From Diaphorobacter aerolatus (GTDB lineage: Bacteria > Pseudomonadota > Gammaproteobacteria > Burkholderiales > Burkholderiaceae_C), in NCBI RefSeq assembly GCF_014489535.1, contig NZ_CP060783.1:1674001-1738000 (forward strand): DNA of 64,000 bases, in the 5' to 3' direction. Numbering within the stretch: the first letter of the stretch is position 1; each line of letters opens with the position of its first letter. Of the stretch, positions 47,537-57,374 are shown piece after piece. A program made the position numbers and the translations under genes. The notes under the pieces were generated by a model. It was not told where the DNA came from. It saw only the letters and a list, made by a program, of their open reading frames with translations, and did not search any database.

Positions 47537-48544
47537 TCAGGCCTTCGCGCCCGGCACCCCGGGCTGCACTGGCTCTGGCTCCGGGCGGCGCGCATAACGC
47601 TGCGCAAGCACCGCGCAAACCATCAACTGCAACTGGTGGAAGATCATCAGCGGCAGCACGATCAGCCCCGCTTCGGCGGATGGGAAGATTACCTTCGCCA
47701 TCGGCACGCCACTCACGAGGCTCTTCTTGGAGCCGCAGAACACGATGGTGATTTCGTCTTCCTTGTTGAAACCCAGCTTGCGTGCGAGGAAGGTCGTGAG
47801 CGTCAGCACGATGGCCAGGATGATGGCGCACACCAGCAGCAGACCGAGCAAGGCCTCAAGCGGCAACTGTCGCCAGATGCCGGCCACCACGGCCGCGCTG
47901 AAAGCGGTGAACACCACCAGCAGGATCGAGCCCTGATCCACGACCTTGAGCATCCTGGCGTTCTTCTTCACGAAATCGCCAATCAAAGGTCGCAGCAGAT
48001 GGCCCACCACGAAGGGCAGCAACAGTTGCAGCATGATCTTGCCAATGCTGTCGAGCGCGTTGTGCTGCGCGTCCCCCGCCTGCGGCAGCACGAGCTTGAC
48101 CAGCAGCGGTGTGACGACGATCCCCAGCAGCGTGGAGGCCGAGGCGCTACAGATCGCAGCCGGCATGTTGCCGCGCGCCATGGCCGTGAAGGCGATGGCC
48201 GACTGCACGGTGGCCGGAAGCACGCACAGATACAGCACGCCGGCATAGAGCTGCGGCGTGACCAGTGGCTCGAGCACCGGCCGCAGCACCACGCCGATGA
48301 TCGGGAACACGACGAAGGTCACGGCGAACACCAGCAGGTGCAGCCGCCAATGCCCAATGCCCGCGAAAATGGCCTCGCGCGAGAGCTTCGCGCCGTGCAG
48401 GAAGAACAACAGCGCGACCGCCGCCGTGGTCAGGTTTTCAAAGAAATGCGCCGCCGCACCCGAGACCGGGACGAAGCTCGCGAGCGCCACCGTGGCGATC
48501 AGCATCAGCGTGAAGTTGTCGGGAAGAAAGCGGGAGCGAGCCAT
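47537..48544 (-). CDS. Bile acid:sodium symporter family protein (BASS7/SBF-like)
   Basis: The 335-residue membrane protein has about ten helices and the SBF-like (PF13593) features FFLHGAKLSREAI, LPATVQSAIAFTAMARGN and FCGSKKSLVSGVPMAKVIF. The start ATG 48544 is preferred to an in-frame GTG at 48562. The family transports organic anions with sodium, and individual substrates are mostly unknown. It is divergent from a LysR gene that may regulate it. Confidence 0.88.
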   Translation of the reverse strand: MARSRFLPDNFTLMLIATVALASFVPVSGAAAHFFENLTTAAVALLFFLHGAKLSREAIFAGIGHWRLHLLVFAVTFVVFPIIGVVLRPVLEPLVTPQLYAGVLYLCVLPATVQSAIAFTAMARGNMPAAICSASASTLLGIVVTPLLVKLVLPQAGDAQHNALDSIGKIMLQLLLPFVVGHLLRPLIGDFVKKNARMLKVVDQGSILLVVFTAFSAAVVAGIWRQLPLEALLGLLLVCAIILAIVLTLTTFLARKLGFNKEDEITIVFCGSKKSLVSGVPMAKVIFPSAEAGLIVLPLMIFHQLQLMVCAVLAQRYARRPEPEPVQPGVPGAKA

Positions 48545-48658
48545 GGCGTGATCCGTTGCCACAAGGGCCTGTTACGAATGAATGATTGGCTGTGGATTGG
48601 ACGCCAGCAGTCATGCAAAGTAAAATCGATTTATTTGATAATTTCATGAATCTGAATC

Positions 48659-49612
48659 ATGAATGTGACCCTGCGACAGCTACAGGTGTTTCTCTCCCTC
48701 GCAGAAACCCGCAACTTCAGCCGCACGGGCGGTCTCATCGGCTTGACCCAACCGGCGGTCAGCCGCAGCATCACCGAACTTGAAGCGCAGTTGGGCCTGC
48801 AACTGGTCAACCGCACCACCAGAGAAGTCGAATTGACCGACGCGGGCCGCAGCCTGGCCGCGCGTCTGCCGCGCGTGCTCGACGATCTCGACGCCACCCT
48901 GCTCGACGTTGCGGGCATGGCGACCGCGCGCCGTGGCCGCGTGCGCGTGGCGAGCAGCCCCACGCTGTCGGCCAATCTCATGCCCGAGTGCATTGCGCTG
49001 TGCCACACGCTGCATCCGGGCATGGAACTGATGCTGCTTGATCGCGTGCAGAACGCAACGCTGGCCAGCGTGCTCTCGGGCGAGGTGGACTTTGGTGTGG
49101 TGATCGATCCCGAAGAGCGCGACGCGCTGACCTGCGAGACCATTCTGAGCGAACCGTTTCTGCTCGCCTGCCCGCCCGACCATCGACTCGCGACCAAGGC
49201 CGCGGTGAAGTGGACCGATCTGAGCGGAGAGTCCCTCGTGCTGCTCGACCACGCATCGGGCAGCCGCCGCCTGATCGACGACGTGCTTGCGCGGCTGGAT
49301 GTTCAATGCACCGTCGCGCAGGAGGTGGGTCACAGCACCACGATTTTCCGCATGATAGAGGCCGGACTTGGCGTAGCGGTGATTCCCCGCATGGCGCTGC
49401 CGCCACAGGGTCTCGCCGGGCTTTGCGTGCGCCCGCTCACGCCGCGCATGAACCGGCAGGTGATGCTGGTGCAGCGGCGCAATCGCGCCCTGTCGCCACT
49501 CGCGCAAACGGCCTGGCAACTGGTGCGCGAGCAGGCGGCAAAAATCGGTGATGAACGCTCCGCGCCGAAAAAAACTTCAAGGAAAAGAACGGCTGCTCAC
49601 CAGCCGAAATAG
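48659..49612 (+). CDS. LysR-family transcriptional regulator
   Basis: The 317-residue protein has a clear LysR HTH (TLRQLQVFLSLAETRNFSRTG, LTQPAVSRSITELE) and substrate domain (about 90-290). It ends in a basic Lys/Arg-rich tail. It is divergent from the BASS transporter gene, 114 bases apart, and is its likely regulator. Its 3' end overlaps the convergent Nudix gene by 16 bases. Confidence 0.9.
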   Translation: MNVTLRQLQVFLSLAETRNFSRTGGLIGLTQPAVSRSITELEAQLGLQLVNRTTREVELTDAGRSLAARLPRVLDDLDATLLDVAGMATARRGRVRVASSPTLSANLMPECIALCHTLHPGMELMLLDRVQNATLASVLSGEVDFGVVIDPEERDALTCETILSEPFLLACPPDHRLATKAAVKWTDLSGESLVLLDHASGSRRLIDDVLARLDVQCTVAQEVGHSTTIFRMIEAGLGVAVIPRMALPPQGLAGLCVRPLTPRMNRQVMLVQRRNRALSPLAQTAWQLVREQAAKIGDERSAPKKTSRKRTAAHQPK

Positions 49613-50430
49613 GCGGCCAGCAGCAGCGCCGCCTCGGGCGTGAATGCAGCGTTGGCGAGACCGTCGCGCACCTTGTCCACGGTCCAGAGTTCGAAGCGCT
49701 CGACCTCGCCGTCCTGATTTTCGGGCGTGATATTTTCGGGAATGGTCGCGCCGAACCAGTCGATGCGCTCACGCATATAGCCTGCGTTGTCTTCCTCTTC
49801 CGCGGGTTGCGCGAAATCGACGTGACCACCATGGCGCAGATCCTGAAGATCGGCAATGCGCAGGCCGGCCTCTTCCCAGGTCTCGCGTGCCAGCGCCTGT
49901 TCCAGCGAATCGTCGGCCGAAACCATGCCGCCCATCAGCGTGTCCCACATGCCCGGATGATTGGCCTTGTCGAACGCCCGCTGCTGCACCCACATGCGGC
50001 CATCGGGCGACGCGCCGATCAGATGCACAGCGCGCGTTGCAATCGCCAGCGGCCGCACGAGACCGCGCTCGATCGTGCCGATGCGTTGGCCCTGTTCATT
50101 GCACACCGCGAGTTGTTCATCGCGCCACGGGCCGCTGAGTCCGGCCTCGCGCATCGCCCGCGCGAGCGCATTCATCGCGGCGGTGGCGCCGTTCGCGCCC
50201 CCATCCGCACCGGCGGCCGCGCTTTGCAGTTGCCACGCACCCTCATCGAAGAACAGGCGATGACCACCGGGCAGAGACCCGGCGACACGCTCGATCACCT
50301 GCGTCTCGACCGAGCCAATGTCCTCGCCATCCACCACAAAGGGCATGCGCAGCCTGAGCGTCGGGCGCTTCGCATGCGCGCGCGCAGCGGCCAGCCAGGC
50401 TGGCGCTGGGGTCAGGTCCGCAGATGCCAT
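49597..50430 (-). CDS. Nudix hydrolase with DUF4743-type N-terminal domain
   Basis: The 277-residue protein has the full Nudix box, with GGMVSADDSLEQALARETW continuing into EEAG (about residues 175-197). About 120 residues before it resemble the DUF4743 domain of TPK-like Nudix proteins. These hydrolyse nucleoside-diphosphate-linked or thiamine-pyrophosphate-like substrates. It is downstream of the quinone reductase gene by 10 bases, so the two are probably co-transcribed. Confidence 0.85.
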   Translation of the reverse strand: MASADLTPAPAWLAAARAHAKRPTLRLRMPFVVDGEDIGSVETQVIERVAGSLPGGHRLFFDEGAWQLQSAAAGADGGANGATAAMNALARAMREAGLSGPWRDEQLAVCNEQGQRIGTIERGLVRPLAIATRAVHLIGASPDGRMWVQQRAFDKANHPGMWDTLMGGMVSADDSLEQALARETWEEAGLRIADLQDLRHGGHVDFAQPAEEEDNAGYMRERIDWFGATIPENITPENQDGEVERFELWTVDKVRDGLANAAFTPEAALLLAAYFGW

Positions 50431-50440
50431 GATGCGGCCA

Positions 50441-51423
50441 TCAATCGAGCGTGAGGATCGTCGAGCCGGTGGTCTTGCGAGCCTCCAGGTCGCGGTGCGC
50501 CTGCTGCACGTCCTTGAGCGGATAACGCTGCTCGATGTGGATCTTCACCTTGCCGCTGGCGACGACATCGAACAGATCATCGGCCATGGCCTGCGTGACC
50601 TCACGCGAGGTGATGTGCGAGAACAGCGTCTGGCGCGTGAGATACAGCGAGCCCTTGCCGAGCACGGCCGGTGCAAACGGCGGCACGGGTCCCGACGCGT
50701 TGCCGAAGCTCGCCATCAGGCCGAACGGGCGCAGGGATTCGAGCGACTTGTCCCAGGTGTCCTTGCCCACGGAGTCATAGACCACCTTCACGCCCTTGCC
50801 GTCGGTGATTTCCTTCACGCGCGCGGCGAAGTCTTCGGTGTTGTAGTTGATCGCATGCACCGCACCGTTGGCGAGCGCGAGCTGGCACTTGGCGTCCGAG
50901 CCTGCCGTGCCGATCAGTTGCAGGCCCAGGGCCTTGGCCCATTGGCAGGTGATCAGGCCCACGCCACCGGCGGCCGCGTGGAACAGCACGAAGTCGCCCT
51001 TTTCGAGTCCCTCGACGGGGCGCGTCTTCTTGAGCAGATATTGCGCCGTCAATCCCTTGAGCATCATGGCCGCGCCGGTCTCGAAGCTGATCACATCGGG
51101 CAGCTTGCAGACGTTCATCGCGGGCATGACACGCTCTTCGCAGTAGCTGCCCGGAGGCTGGCTCGCATAGGCCGCGCGGTCGCCGACCTTGAGGTGCGAG
51201 ACGCCCTCGCCCACGGCCTCGACGATGCCCGAGGCTTCCATGCCGATGCTGGCCGGCGTCTTGAGCGGATACAGGCCGGTGCGGTGATACACGTCGATGT
51301 AGTTCAGACCGACGGCCTTGTGACGGATGCGGATCTCGCCGGGTCCCGGCTCACCCACCTGAACGTTGACGATCTGCAGCTCTTCGGGCCACCATGTTGG
51401 CGAATCTGTACGGCGAGGCTCAT
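50441..51423 (-). CDS. NADPH:quinone oxidoreductase, zinc-free MDR family (frameshift)
   Basis: The MDR-superfamily protein is about 327 residues when restored: MSLAVQIRQHGGP, then EELQIVNVQVGEPGPGEIR, with cofactor motif AAAGGVGLITCQWAK and YDSVGKDTWDKSLE. It resembles QorA-type one-electron quinone reductases. The ATG at 51423 follows GGAGATC. The frame breaks at GGG 51386-51388 (plus strand); one extra base joins the N-terminal 13 residues to the rest. It is followed by the Nudix gene. Confidence 0.88.
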
Positions 51424-51567
51424 GGCCGGATCTCCTTGTTCGTTGTATCCAGGGATGCGATAAAAGTCGAATGCACATCCTGCCATGAATCGAGCAACCT
51501 CGCGCGCTGCGGTCCTCCCGCGCCGTGGAATGCAGACGGTGCGTCGCATCCCTACAATCGCCGACTC

Positions 51568-52467
51568 ATGTCTCAAAAACTCTCCCGGAGCACCATGGTG
51601 CTGCTGACGATTGCGCCGCTCATGTGGGCGGGCAATGCGGTCACAGGCAAACTGGTTCACGACCTCATCTCGCCGGCCGCACTGAATTTCGTCCGCTGGG
51701 CGCTTGCGTTTCTCCTGCTGCTGCCCTTTGCCTGGCGTGCGCTGCGCCCGTCGAGTCCGCTCTGGCCGCACTGGAGGCGCTACAGCCTGCTGGGCTTGCT
51801 TGGCGTGGGCTGCTACAACGTGCTTCAGTATCTGGCGCTCGGCACCTCGACACCACTCAACGTCACGCTGGTCGGCGCCAGCACGCCGGTGTGCATGCTG
51901 ATCATCGGTGCCCTGTTCTTTGGCGTGCCGGCCCGCCGCGAGCAGATCGTGGGTGCGGTGCTCTCCATCATCGGCGTGGTGCTCGTGCTGTGCCGCGGCA
52001 GCCTCACGCAACTGTTCTCGCTGCATCTGGTGATCGGCGATCTGTACATGGTGTTCGCGGTGATTTCCTGGTCGCTCTACAGCTGGCTGCTGGTTCGCAC
52101 GCGCGAGCCCGAAGGCATCCGCAGCGACTGGTCGGCATTCCTGATTGCACAGATGATTTTCGGGCTCGGCTGGTCGAGCGCTTTCGCGGGCGTGGAGTGG
52201 GCCATCGGCGCGCACGAGATTCTCTGGAGCTGGAAACTTGCGGGCGCGATTGCCTTCATCTGCATCGGCCCGGCCATCATTGCCTACCGTTGCTGGAGCC
52301 TTGGCGTGCAGCAGGCGGGGCCGGTGGTGGCGGGCTTCTTCATCAATCTCACGCCGTTGTTCGCGGCCGTGCTTTCGCTTGCTTTGCTGGGCGAGGCGCC
52401 GCATCTCTATCACGCCGCCGCGTTCGTGCTCATCGTCGCCGGAATCGTGATCTCTTCACGACGTTGA
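51568..52467 (+). CDS. EamA-family (DMT superfamily) transporter
   Basis: The 299-residue protein has ten predicted helices in two EamA repeats (LTIAPLMWAGNAVTGKL at the start and GPVVAGFFINLTPLFAAVLSL near the end). EamA proteins export metabolites or amino-acid derivatives; the substrate is unknown. It is divergent from the quinone reductase. It is followed after 194 bases by the phoX gene, whose Pho box begins just past this stop. Confidence 0.88.
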   Translation: MSQKLSRSTMVLLTIAPLMWAGNAVTGKLVHDLISPAALNFVRWALAFLLLLPFAWRALRPSSPLWPHWRRYSLLGLLGVGCYNVLQYLALGTSTPLNVTLVGASTPVCMLIIGALFFGVPARREQIVGAVLSIIGVVLVLCRGSLTQLFSLHLVIGDLYMVFAVISWSLYSWLLVRTREPEGIRSDWSAFLIAQMIFGLGWSSAFAGVEWAIGAHEILWSWKLAGAIAFICIGPAIIAYRCWSLGVQQAGPVVAGFFINLTPLFAAVLSLALLGEAPHLYHAAAFVLIVAGIVISSRR

Positions 52468-52473
52468 CACGCA

Positions 52474-52519
52474 AACGTCACAATTTCGTCAAAACGCTGT
52501 CATCCACTCTTTCTAGCAT
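52474..52519 (+). promoter_or_regulatory. Pho box and -10 before phoX
   Basis: GTCA occurs at 52477, 52488 and 52499, exactly 11 bases apart, in the contexts CGTCACA, CGTCAAA and TGTCATC. This is the tandem-repeat geometry of PhoB boxes. A -10-like TAGCAT (52514-52519) follows about 8 bases after the last repeat, as expected where PhoB replaces the -35 box. The downstream gene encodes a PhoX phosphatase, a classic Pho-regulon product. Confidence 0.7.
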
Positions 52520-52661
52520 CCACGCCAGAGAGAGCGAGGGACGCGTCAACGCTACCCAGCCAACTTCAGAGCCATCCCTCGCTTCTCGTTTCAAGCTGCG
52601 CGCGCTCCATCATCCATGGCGGCGTCGCGCAAGAGTTTCATTACCCCCAACGAAAAGCACG

Positions 52662-54623
52662 ATGTCTCAATCCTCCATGCTCTCCCGTCGCAAGACCCTG
52701 CAAATGTTCGCCGGCATTCCCCTGCTGCCGCTCGGCGCAGGCGCGTCCTCGCTCCTGCTGTCCGCATGCGGTGGCGGTGGCGGTGGCGACGGCACAGGTG
52801 TCGCGGTCAAGTCGGTGAGCTTCACCAGCATGGCGGCTCCCACGCTCGCCACACCCGCAGCGATGGCGACCACCACGGTCGGCTCCACGATGAAGGTGAC
52901 CTTCGAGGACACCACGTCGCAGAACTACACCCTCGCCTACCAGCCATTCTTCATCACCGGCGACATGGTCTCCGACGGCAAGGGCGGCAAGATCCTCGCT
53001 GGCGGCTACGTGGACATCAACAACAAGCCCATCACCGACGCCACCGTGCCCGGCAGCGAGCGCCAGTTCTTCTCGGACTCGCCCGATGGCACGTCGCTGC
53101 TGACCGTGCCCGACGCCAAGGTCGACGGCGTGAAGGGCAAGCCCGTGTTTGCCGTGGTGCAATTCGAATACACCACCTGGGCGCAGGATGGCAAGTCCGA
53201 CATGTATGGCAAGCTGCCCTCGCCCATCGCCGTGCTCACGCTCGACCAGGACCAGGCGACCGGCAAGCTCAGCCTGGTCAAGTACCACAACGTCGACACT
53301 TCCAAGGTGCACGGCCTGTGGATCACCTGCGGCGCGAGCCTCTCGCCATGGGGCACGCACCTTTCGAGCGAAGAGTACGAGCCCGATGCATTCAGCATCG
53401 ACAAGAACACCATGTTCAAGGCCTACTCCAAGAATCTGTATGGCAACGAAAGCGCGGCCAACCCATACAACTACGGCCACATGCCCGAGGTCTACGTCAA
53501 CAAGGACGGCACCGCCTCCATCAAGAAGCACTTCTGCATGGGCCGCATCTCGCACGAGCTCGTGCAGGTCATGCCCGACAAGCGCACCGCGCTGATGGGT
53601 GACGACGCCACGAACAGCGCCTACTTCGTGTTCGTCGCGGACAAGGAAACCGACCTGTCGTCCGGCACGCTGTATGCCGCCAAGGTCGGCGCGGGTTTCT
53701 CGATCAGCCCCTCGGCAACCTCGGGCGCGCCGCTCACTTGGATCAAGCTCGGCTCCGCGACAAGCGCGGAAATCGAAAAGCTGGCCGCAACCCTCAAGCC
53801 CACCGACATCATGACCGTGGCGAGCAAGGATCCGGGCGACACCAGCTTCACCAAGATCGTTGCCAACGGCAAGACCGAGTGGATCAAAATCAATCCCGGC
53901 ATGGACAAGGCCGCCGCCTTCCTCGAAACCCACCGCTACGCCGCATTCAAGGGCGCGAGCATGGGCTTCACCAAGATGGAAGGCACGACCGTCAACGCCA
54001 AGGACAAAGTCGCCTACTCCGCGCTGCAGAACTGCCAGTCGTCGATGGTTGCGGGCAACGCCGCCAACGTGCCGGGCAATGGCGTGTCGATTCCCAAGGC
54101 GCTGAACGCCGGTGCCGTGATGGCGCTGAACCTGCGCGGTAACCAGAAGGACACCTCCGGCGCTGCGATCAACAGCGAATGGATGCCCGTGGACACCAAG
54201 GCCCTGCTGGCCGGTGAAGACATCACCGCCGACGCACTCGGCAACACCGGCAACCCCAACAAGATCTGCAACCCCGACAACCTCAAGTTCTCGGAAAAGA
54301 TGCGCACGCTGTTCATCGGTGAAGACTCGAGCCAGCACGTGAACAACTTCCTGTGGGCCTACAACATCGACACCAAGGCGCTCTCGCGCATCATGTCGAT
54401 CCCCGCAGGCGGCGAATCCACCGGCCTGCATGCCGTGGACGAAATCAACGGCTGGACCTACATCATGAGCAACTTCCAGCACGCTGGTGACTGGGGTGGC
54501 ATCCACAACGTGGTGAAGGAAACCCTGGATCCGCTGATCAAGGCCAACTACAAGAACAAGGCCGGCGCCGCTGTCGGTTACCTCACGGGCACGCCCAAGC
54601 AACTGTCGCTGCGCAGCAGCTGA
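52662..54623 (+). CDS. phoX: PhoX-family (DUF839) alkaline phosphatase
   Basis: The 653-residue protein has a twin-arginine signal (LSRRKTLQMFAG) and a lipobox-like LLSAC (Cys36) followed by a Gly-rich linker. The rest is a PhoX/DUF839 beta-propeller (VDTSKVHGLWITCGASLSPWGTHLSSEE; FCMGRISHELVQV; FIGEDSSQH). It is probably a Tat-exported lipoprotein that releases phosphate from monoesters, using calcium and iron. It is single, with a Pho box upstream and a terminator downstream. The ribosome binding site is weak. Confidence 0.85.
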   Translation: MSQSSMLSRRKTLQMFAGIPLLPLGAGASSLLLSACGGGGGGDGTGVAVKSVSFTSMAAPTLATPAAMATTTVGSTMKVTFEDTTSQNYTLAYQPFFITGDMVSDGKGGKILAGGYVDINNKPITDATVPGSERQFFSDSPDGTSLLTVPDAKVDGVKGKPVFAVVQFEYTTWAQDGKSDMYGKLPSPIAVLTLDQDQATGKLSLVKYHNVDTSKVHGLWITCGASLSPWGTHLSSEEYEPDAFSIDKNTMFKAYSKNLYGNESAANPYNYGHMPEVYVNKDGTASIKKHFCMGRISHELVQVMPDKRTALMGDDATNSAYFVFVADKETDLSSGTLYAAKVGAGFSISPSATSGAPLTWIKLGSATSAEIEKLAATLKPTDIMTVASKDPGDTSFTKIVANGKTEWIKINPGMDKAAAFLETHRYAAFKGASMGFTKMEGTTVNAKDKVAYSALQNCQSSMVAGNAANVPGNGVSIPKALNAGAVMALNLRGNQKDTSGAAINSEWMPVDTKALLAGEDITADALGNTGNPNKICNPDNLKFSEKMRTLFIGEDSSQHVNNFLWAYNIDTKALSRIMSIPAGGESTGLHAVDEINGWTYIMSNFQHAGDWGGIHNVVKETLDPLIKANYKNKAGAAVGYLTGTPKQLSLRSS

Positions 54624-54644
54624 TCAAGGCTTGCAGGTGAAAAG

Positions 54645-54672
54645 AAGAGGCATGCGTGCCTCTTTTTTTTAT
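54645..54672. terminator. intrinsic terminator after phoX
   Basis: An 8-bp stem (AAGAGGCA with TGCCTCTT, 54645-54652 and 54657-54664) is followed by eight more T residues. It ends phoX on plus. The minus side is less T-rich, so its use by uvrD is uncertain. Confidence 0.85.
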
Positions 54673-54680
54673 GGGTCGGC

Positions 54681-57137
54681 TCACTCCACGATCGTGAGCT
54701 TGGCCACCGACAGCGCGAGCCACTTCGTGCCATGCCTCGAAAAGCTCACCTGCGCGCGCGCATCGTCGCCCGTGCCCTCAATGGCGAGTACCTTGCCTTC
54801 GCCGAACTTGTTGTGGAAGACCGGCGTGCCAGCCTTGAGTCCATGCGACGACTCGGCCTTTTGCACCGGCACGGGCGGGCTCGCGAAGACCTCCGATTTG
54901 AAGCCTGCGCCCGGCGAGCCCCCCTGCCGTAGCGATTGGAATAGGACGCGCCGCCGCCGCCGCCGTCCGGCCGGTAGGTGCCGAACGCCGACTGTTTGGG
55001 CGTCAGCCATTTGAGCGCGCCCTCGGGCAGCTCATCGAAGAAGCGGCTCTTGATGTGGTAGCGCGTCTGGCCGTGCAGCATGCGTGTCTGCGAGTGGCTC
55101 AGGTACAGGCGTTTGCGCGCACGTGTGATCGCCACATACATGAGGCGGCGTTCTTCTTCGAGCCCATCGCGGTCGCTCATCGAGTTTTCGTGCGGAAACA
55201 AGCCTTCTTCCAGGCCACCGATGAACACGCCATCGAACTCCAGCCCTTGCTCGCATGCACGGTCATGAGCTGCACCGCGTCCTGCCCCGCCTGCGCCTGA
55301 TTGTCACCAGCCTCAAGCGCCGCGTGCGTCAGAAATGCGGCCAGCGGCGAGAGGGTTTCGCCGGTATCGGCATCGAGCACGCCGTTCAGCGGTGCGTCCA
55401 GAATCGGCTGATCCGGATCGAGGCCCTGGCTTGCCGGGCTCTGTGTGAGCGGCTGGCCCTGCTCGTCGAGCGGCAGCGCGACGGCATCGCGGCCAAACCC
55501 TTCCTGCGTGACGAAGCTCTCCGCCGCATTGATCAGCTCGTCGAGATTCTCGATGCGATCCGCGCCTTCCTTTTCATTGCGGTAGTGCTCGATCAGACCG
55601 CTCGATTCGAGCATCTGGCTGATGATGCCGCGCAGGTTCTGGCCCTGTGTCTGTTCGCGCAACACGTCGAGCATCGCGACGAAAGCGCCGAGGTTTGCGC
55701 CGGCCTTGCCGGGCACGGCGCTCACCGCATCATGCAGCGAGCAACCCGCATTGCGCGCCGCATCCTGCAACGATTCGATGCTGCGCGCACCGATGCCGCG
55801 CGGCGGGAAATTCACCACGCGGATGAAGCTCGTGTCGTCGTTCGGATTTTCCAGCAGGCGCAAATACGCGAGCGCGTGCTTGATTTCCGCACGCTCAAAG
55901 AATCGCAGGCCGCCATACACGCGGTATGGCACGGCGGAATTGAAAAGCGCCGACTCGATCACCCGGCTTTGAGCATTGCTGCGATACAGGATCGCGATCT
56001 CGCGGCGCTCGAAACCATCGTTGCGCACCAGTTGCCTGATCTCGTCGACCATCCACTGCGCTTCGTCGAGATCACTCGGTGCCTCATACACCCGTACCGG
56101 CTCTCCCGGCCCTGACTGGTGCGCAGATTCTTGCCGAGACGGCGACTGTTGTGCGAAATGAGTTCATTCGCGGAGTCGAGAATATTGCTGTAGGAGCGGT
56201 AGTTCTGCTCGAGCTTGATCTGGTGCTTGACGTCGAACTCCCGCACGAAGTCGGCCATGTTGCCCACGCGCGCGCCGCGAAACGCGTAGATGCTCTGGTC
56301 ATCGTCTCCCACGGCCAGCACGCTGCCACGCGTGACGAGCCGGTCGTTCGCCACGTCGCCCGCCAGCTGCTTGAGCCATGCATACTGCAACCGGTTGGTG
56401 TCCTGGAACTCGTCCACCAGAATGTGCTGAAAGCGCCGCTGGTAGTGCTCGCGCACCGGGTCGTTGTCGCGCAGCAGTTCAAACGAGCGCAGCATCAACT
56501 CGCCGAAATCCACCACGCCCTCACGCTGGCACTGGTCCTCGTAGAGCTGGTAGATCTCGACCTTCTTGCGACTGTCGGCATCGTGCGTGGGCACATCGCC
56601 GGGACGCATGCCCTCTTCCTTGCAATTGGCGATGAAGTAGACCAGTTGCTTGGGAGGAAACCGCTCCTCGTCCACGTTGAACTGCTTGCACAGACGCTTG
56701 ATGGCCGAGAGCTGATCCTGCGTGTCCAGAATCTGAAAGGACTGCGGCAGGCCTGCGAGCTTGTGGTGCGCGCGCAGCAGCCGGTTGCACAGGCCGTGAA
56801 AGGTGCCGATCCACATGCCGCGTACGTTCACCGGCAGCATCGCGGACAGGCGCGCAATCATTTCCTTCGCGGCCTTGTTGGTGAAGGTCACGGCCAGAAT
56901 GCCCCCTGGCGTCGCGTAGCCGTTCTGCAGCAGCCAGGCAATGCGCGTGGTGAGCACGCGGGTCTTGCCCGAGCCCGCCCCGGCAAGAATCAGCGCATGG
57001 CCTGCGGGCAGCGTGACCGCTGCGAGCTGCTCGTCGTTGAGCCCCTGTAACAGCGGGGAAGCGTTGCGATTCGTCCCCGCCGTGGGGCCCTCGGGCAGGC
57101 CCGGAGGCGGCGCGGAAAAAAGGTCTTGTGGAAGCAT
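54681..57137 (-). CDS. uvrD: UvrD/Rep-type superfamily 1 DNA helicase (three frameshifts)
   Basis: The restored protein is about 819 residues and starts at 57137 (MLPQDLF). The helicase motifs are in order: GAGSGKT (I), LAVTFTNKAAKEM (Ia), VDEFQDT (II), GDDDQSIYAFRGA (III), EQNYRS (IV), TVHASKGLEF (V) and VAITRARK (VI). The C-terminal tail includes VFHNKFGEGKVLAIEG, a UvrD-type domain. The frame breaks at 56108-56109 (one G/C lost), 55244-55246 (one lost) and in the C run 54919-54924 (one lost). UvrD unwinds DNA in mismatch and excision repair. The start is divergent from guaC. Confidence 0.9.
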
Positions 57138-57147
57138 GCCCCATTGT

Positions 57148-57189
57148 AGGAAGACCGGCGCGCCGCTTGCGCGCGGAACCGGTCTTCCT
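57148..57189. repeat. perfect 11-bp inverted repeat upstream of uvrD
   Basis: AGGAAGACCGG (57148-57158) is repeated inverted as CCGGTCTTCCT (57179-57189), with a further GC-rich inner stem. It begins 11 bases upstream of the uvrD start codon, inside any uvrD leader, and so could form a strong hairpin in that mRNA. An SOS (LexA) site is not what it looks like. Confidence 0.6.
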
Positions 57190-57243
57190 GCCGCGAATAG
57201 CCATACGGAAATGTGCGGCATTCCACCGGTTTTCAAATCCATC

Positions 57244-57286
57244 TAGAATCAATCACCGGGCCCAAGATTTCTTGGCCCGGTTTTTT
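57244..57286 (+). promoter_or_regulatory. guaC leader: -10 box and hairpin with T run
   Basis: TAGAAT (57244-57249) is a good -10 for a start near 57256. At that point a strong hairpin begins (CCGGGCC, with inner AAG/CTT, against GGCCCGG) and is followed by TTTTTT (57281-57286). The structure looks exactly like an intrinsic terminator but lies about 90 bases before guaC, with no gene ending there. It is therefore either a leader attenuator or the end of a short RNA. Confidence 0.55.
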
Positions 57287-57374
57287 GTGCCCGGACGAAA
57301 GTCGCGTGCGTCACAGATACCGGTTGCCAGACCAAGCGCCCTTTTCTGCAATGAAACGCTAGGAGCTTGGACTC

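Noticed and set aside
47537..48544. BASS transporter as the sulfite exporter of the taurine pathway
   Set aside because: Known sulfite/sulfonate exporters of this pathway are TauE/SafE-type. Nothing in the sequence or a shared operator links this gene to xsc or tau genes.
54681..57137. uvrD, gltB, recJ, guaC and other broken genes as pseudogenes
   Set aside because: Each break is a single lost base in a G/C run and both sides remain well conserved, so sequencing error is more likely than gene decay.
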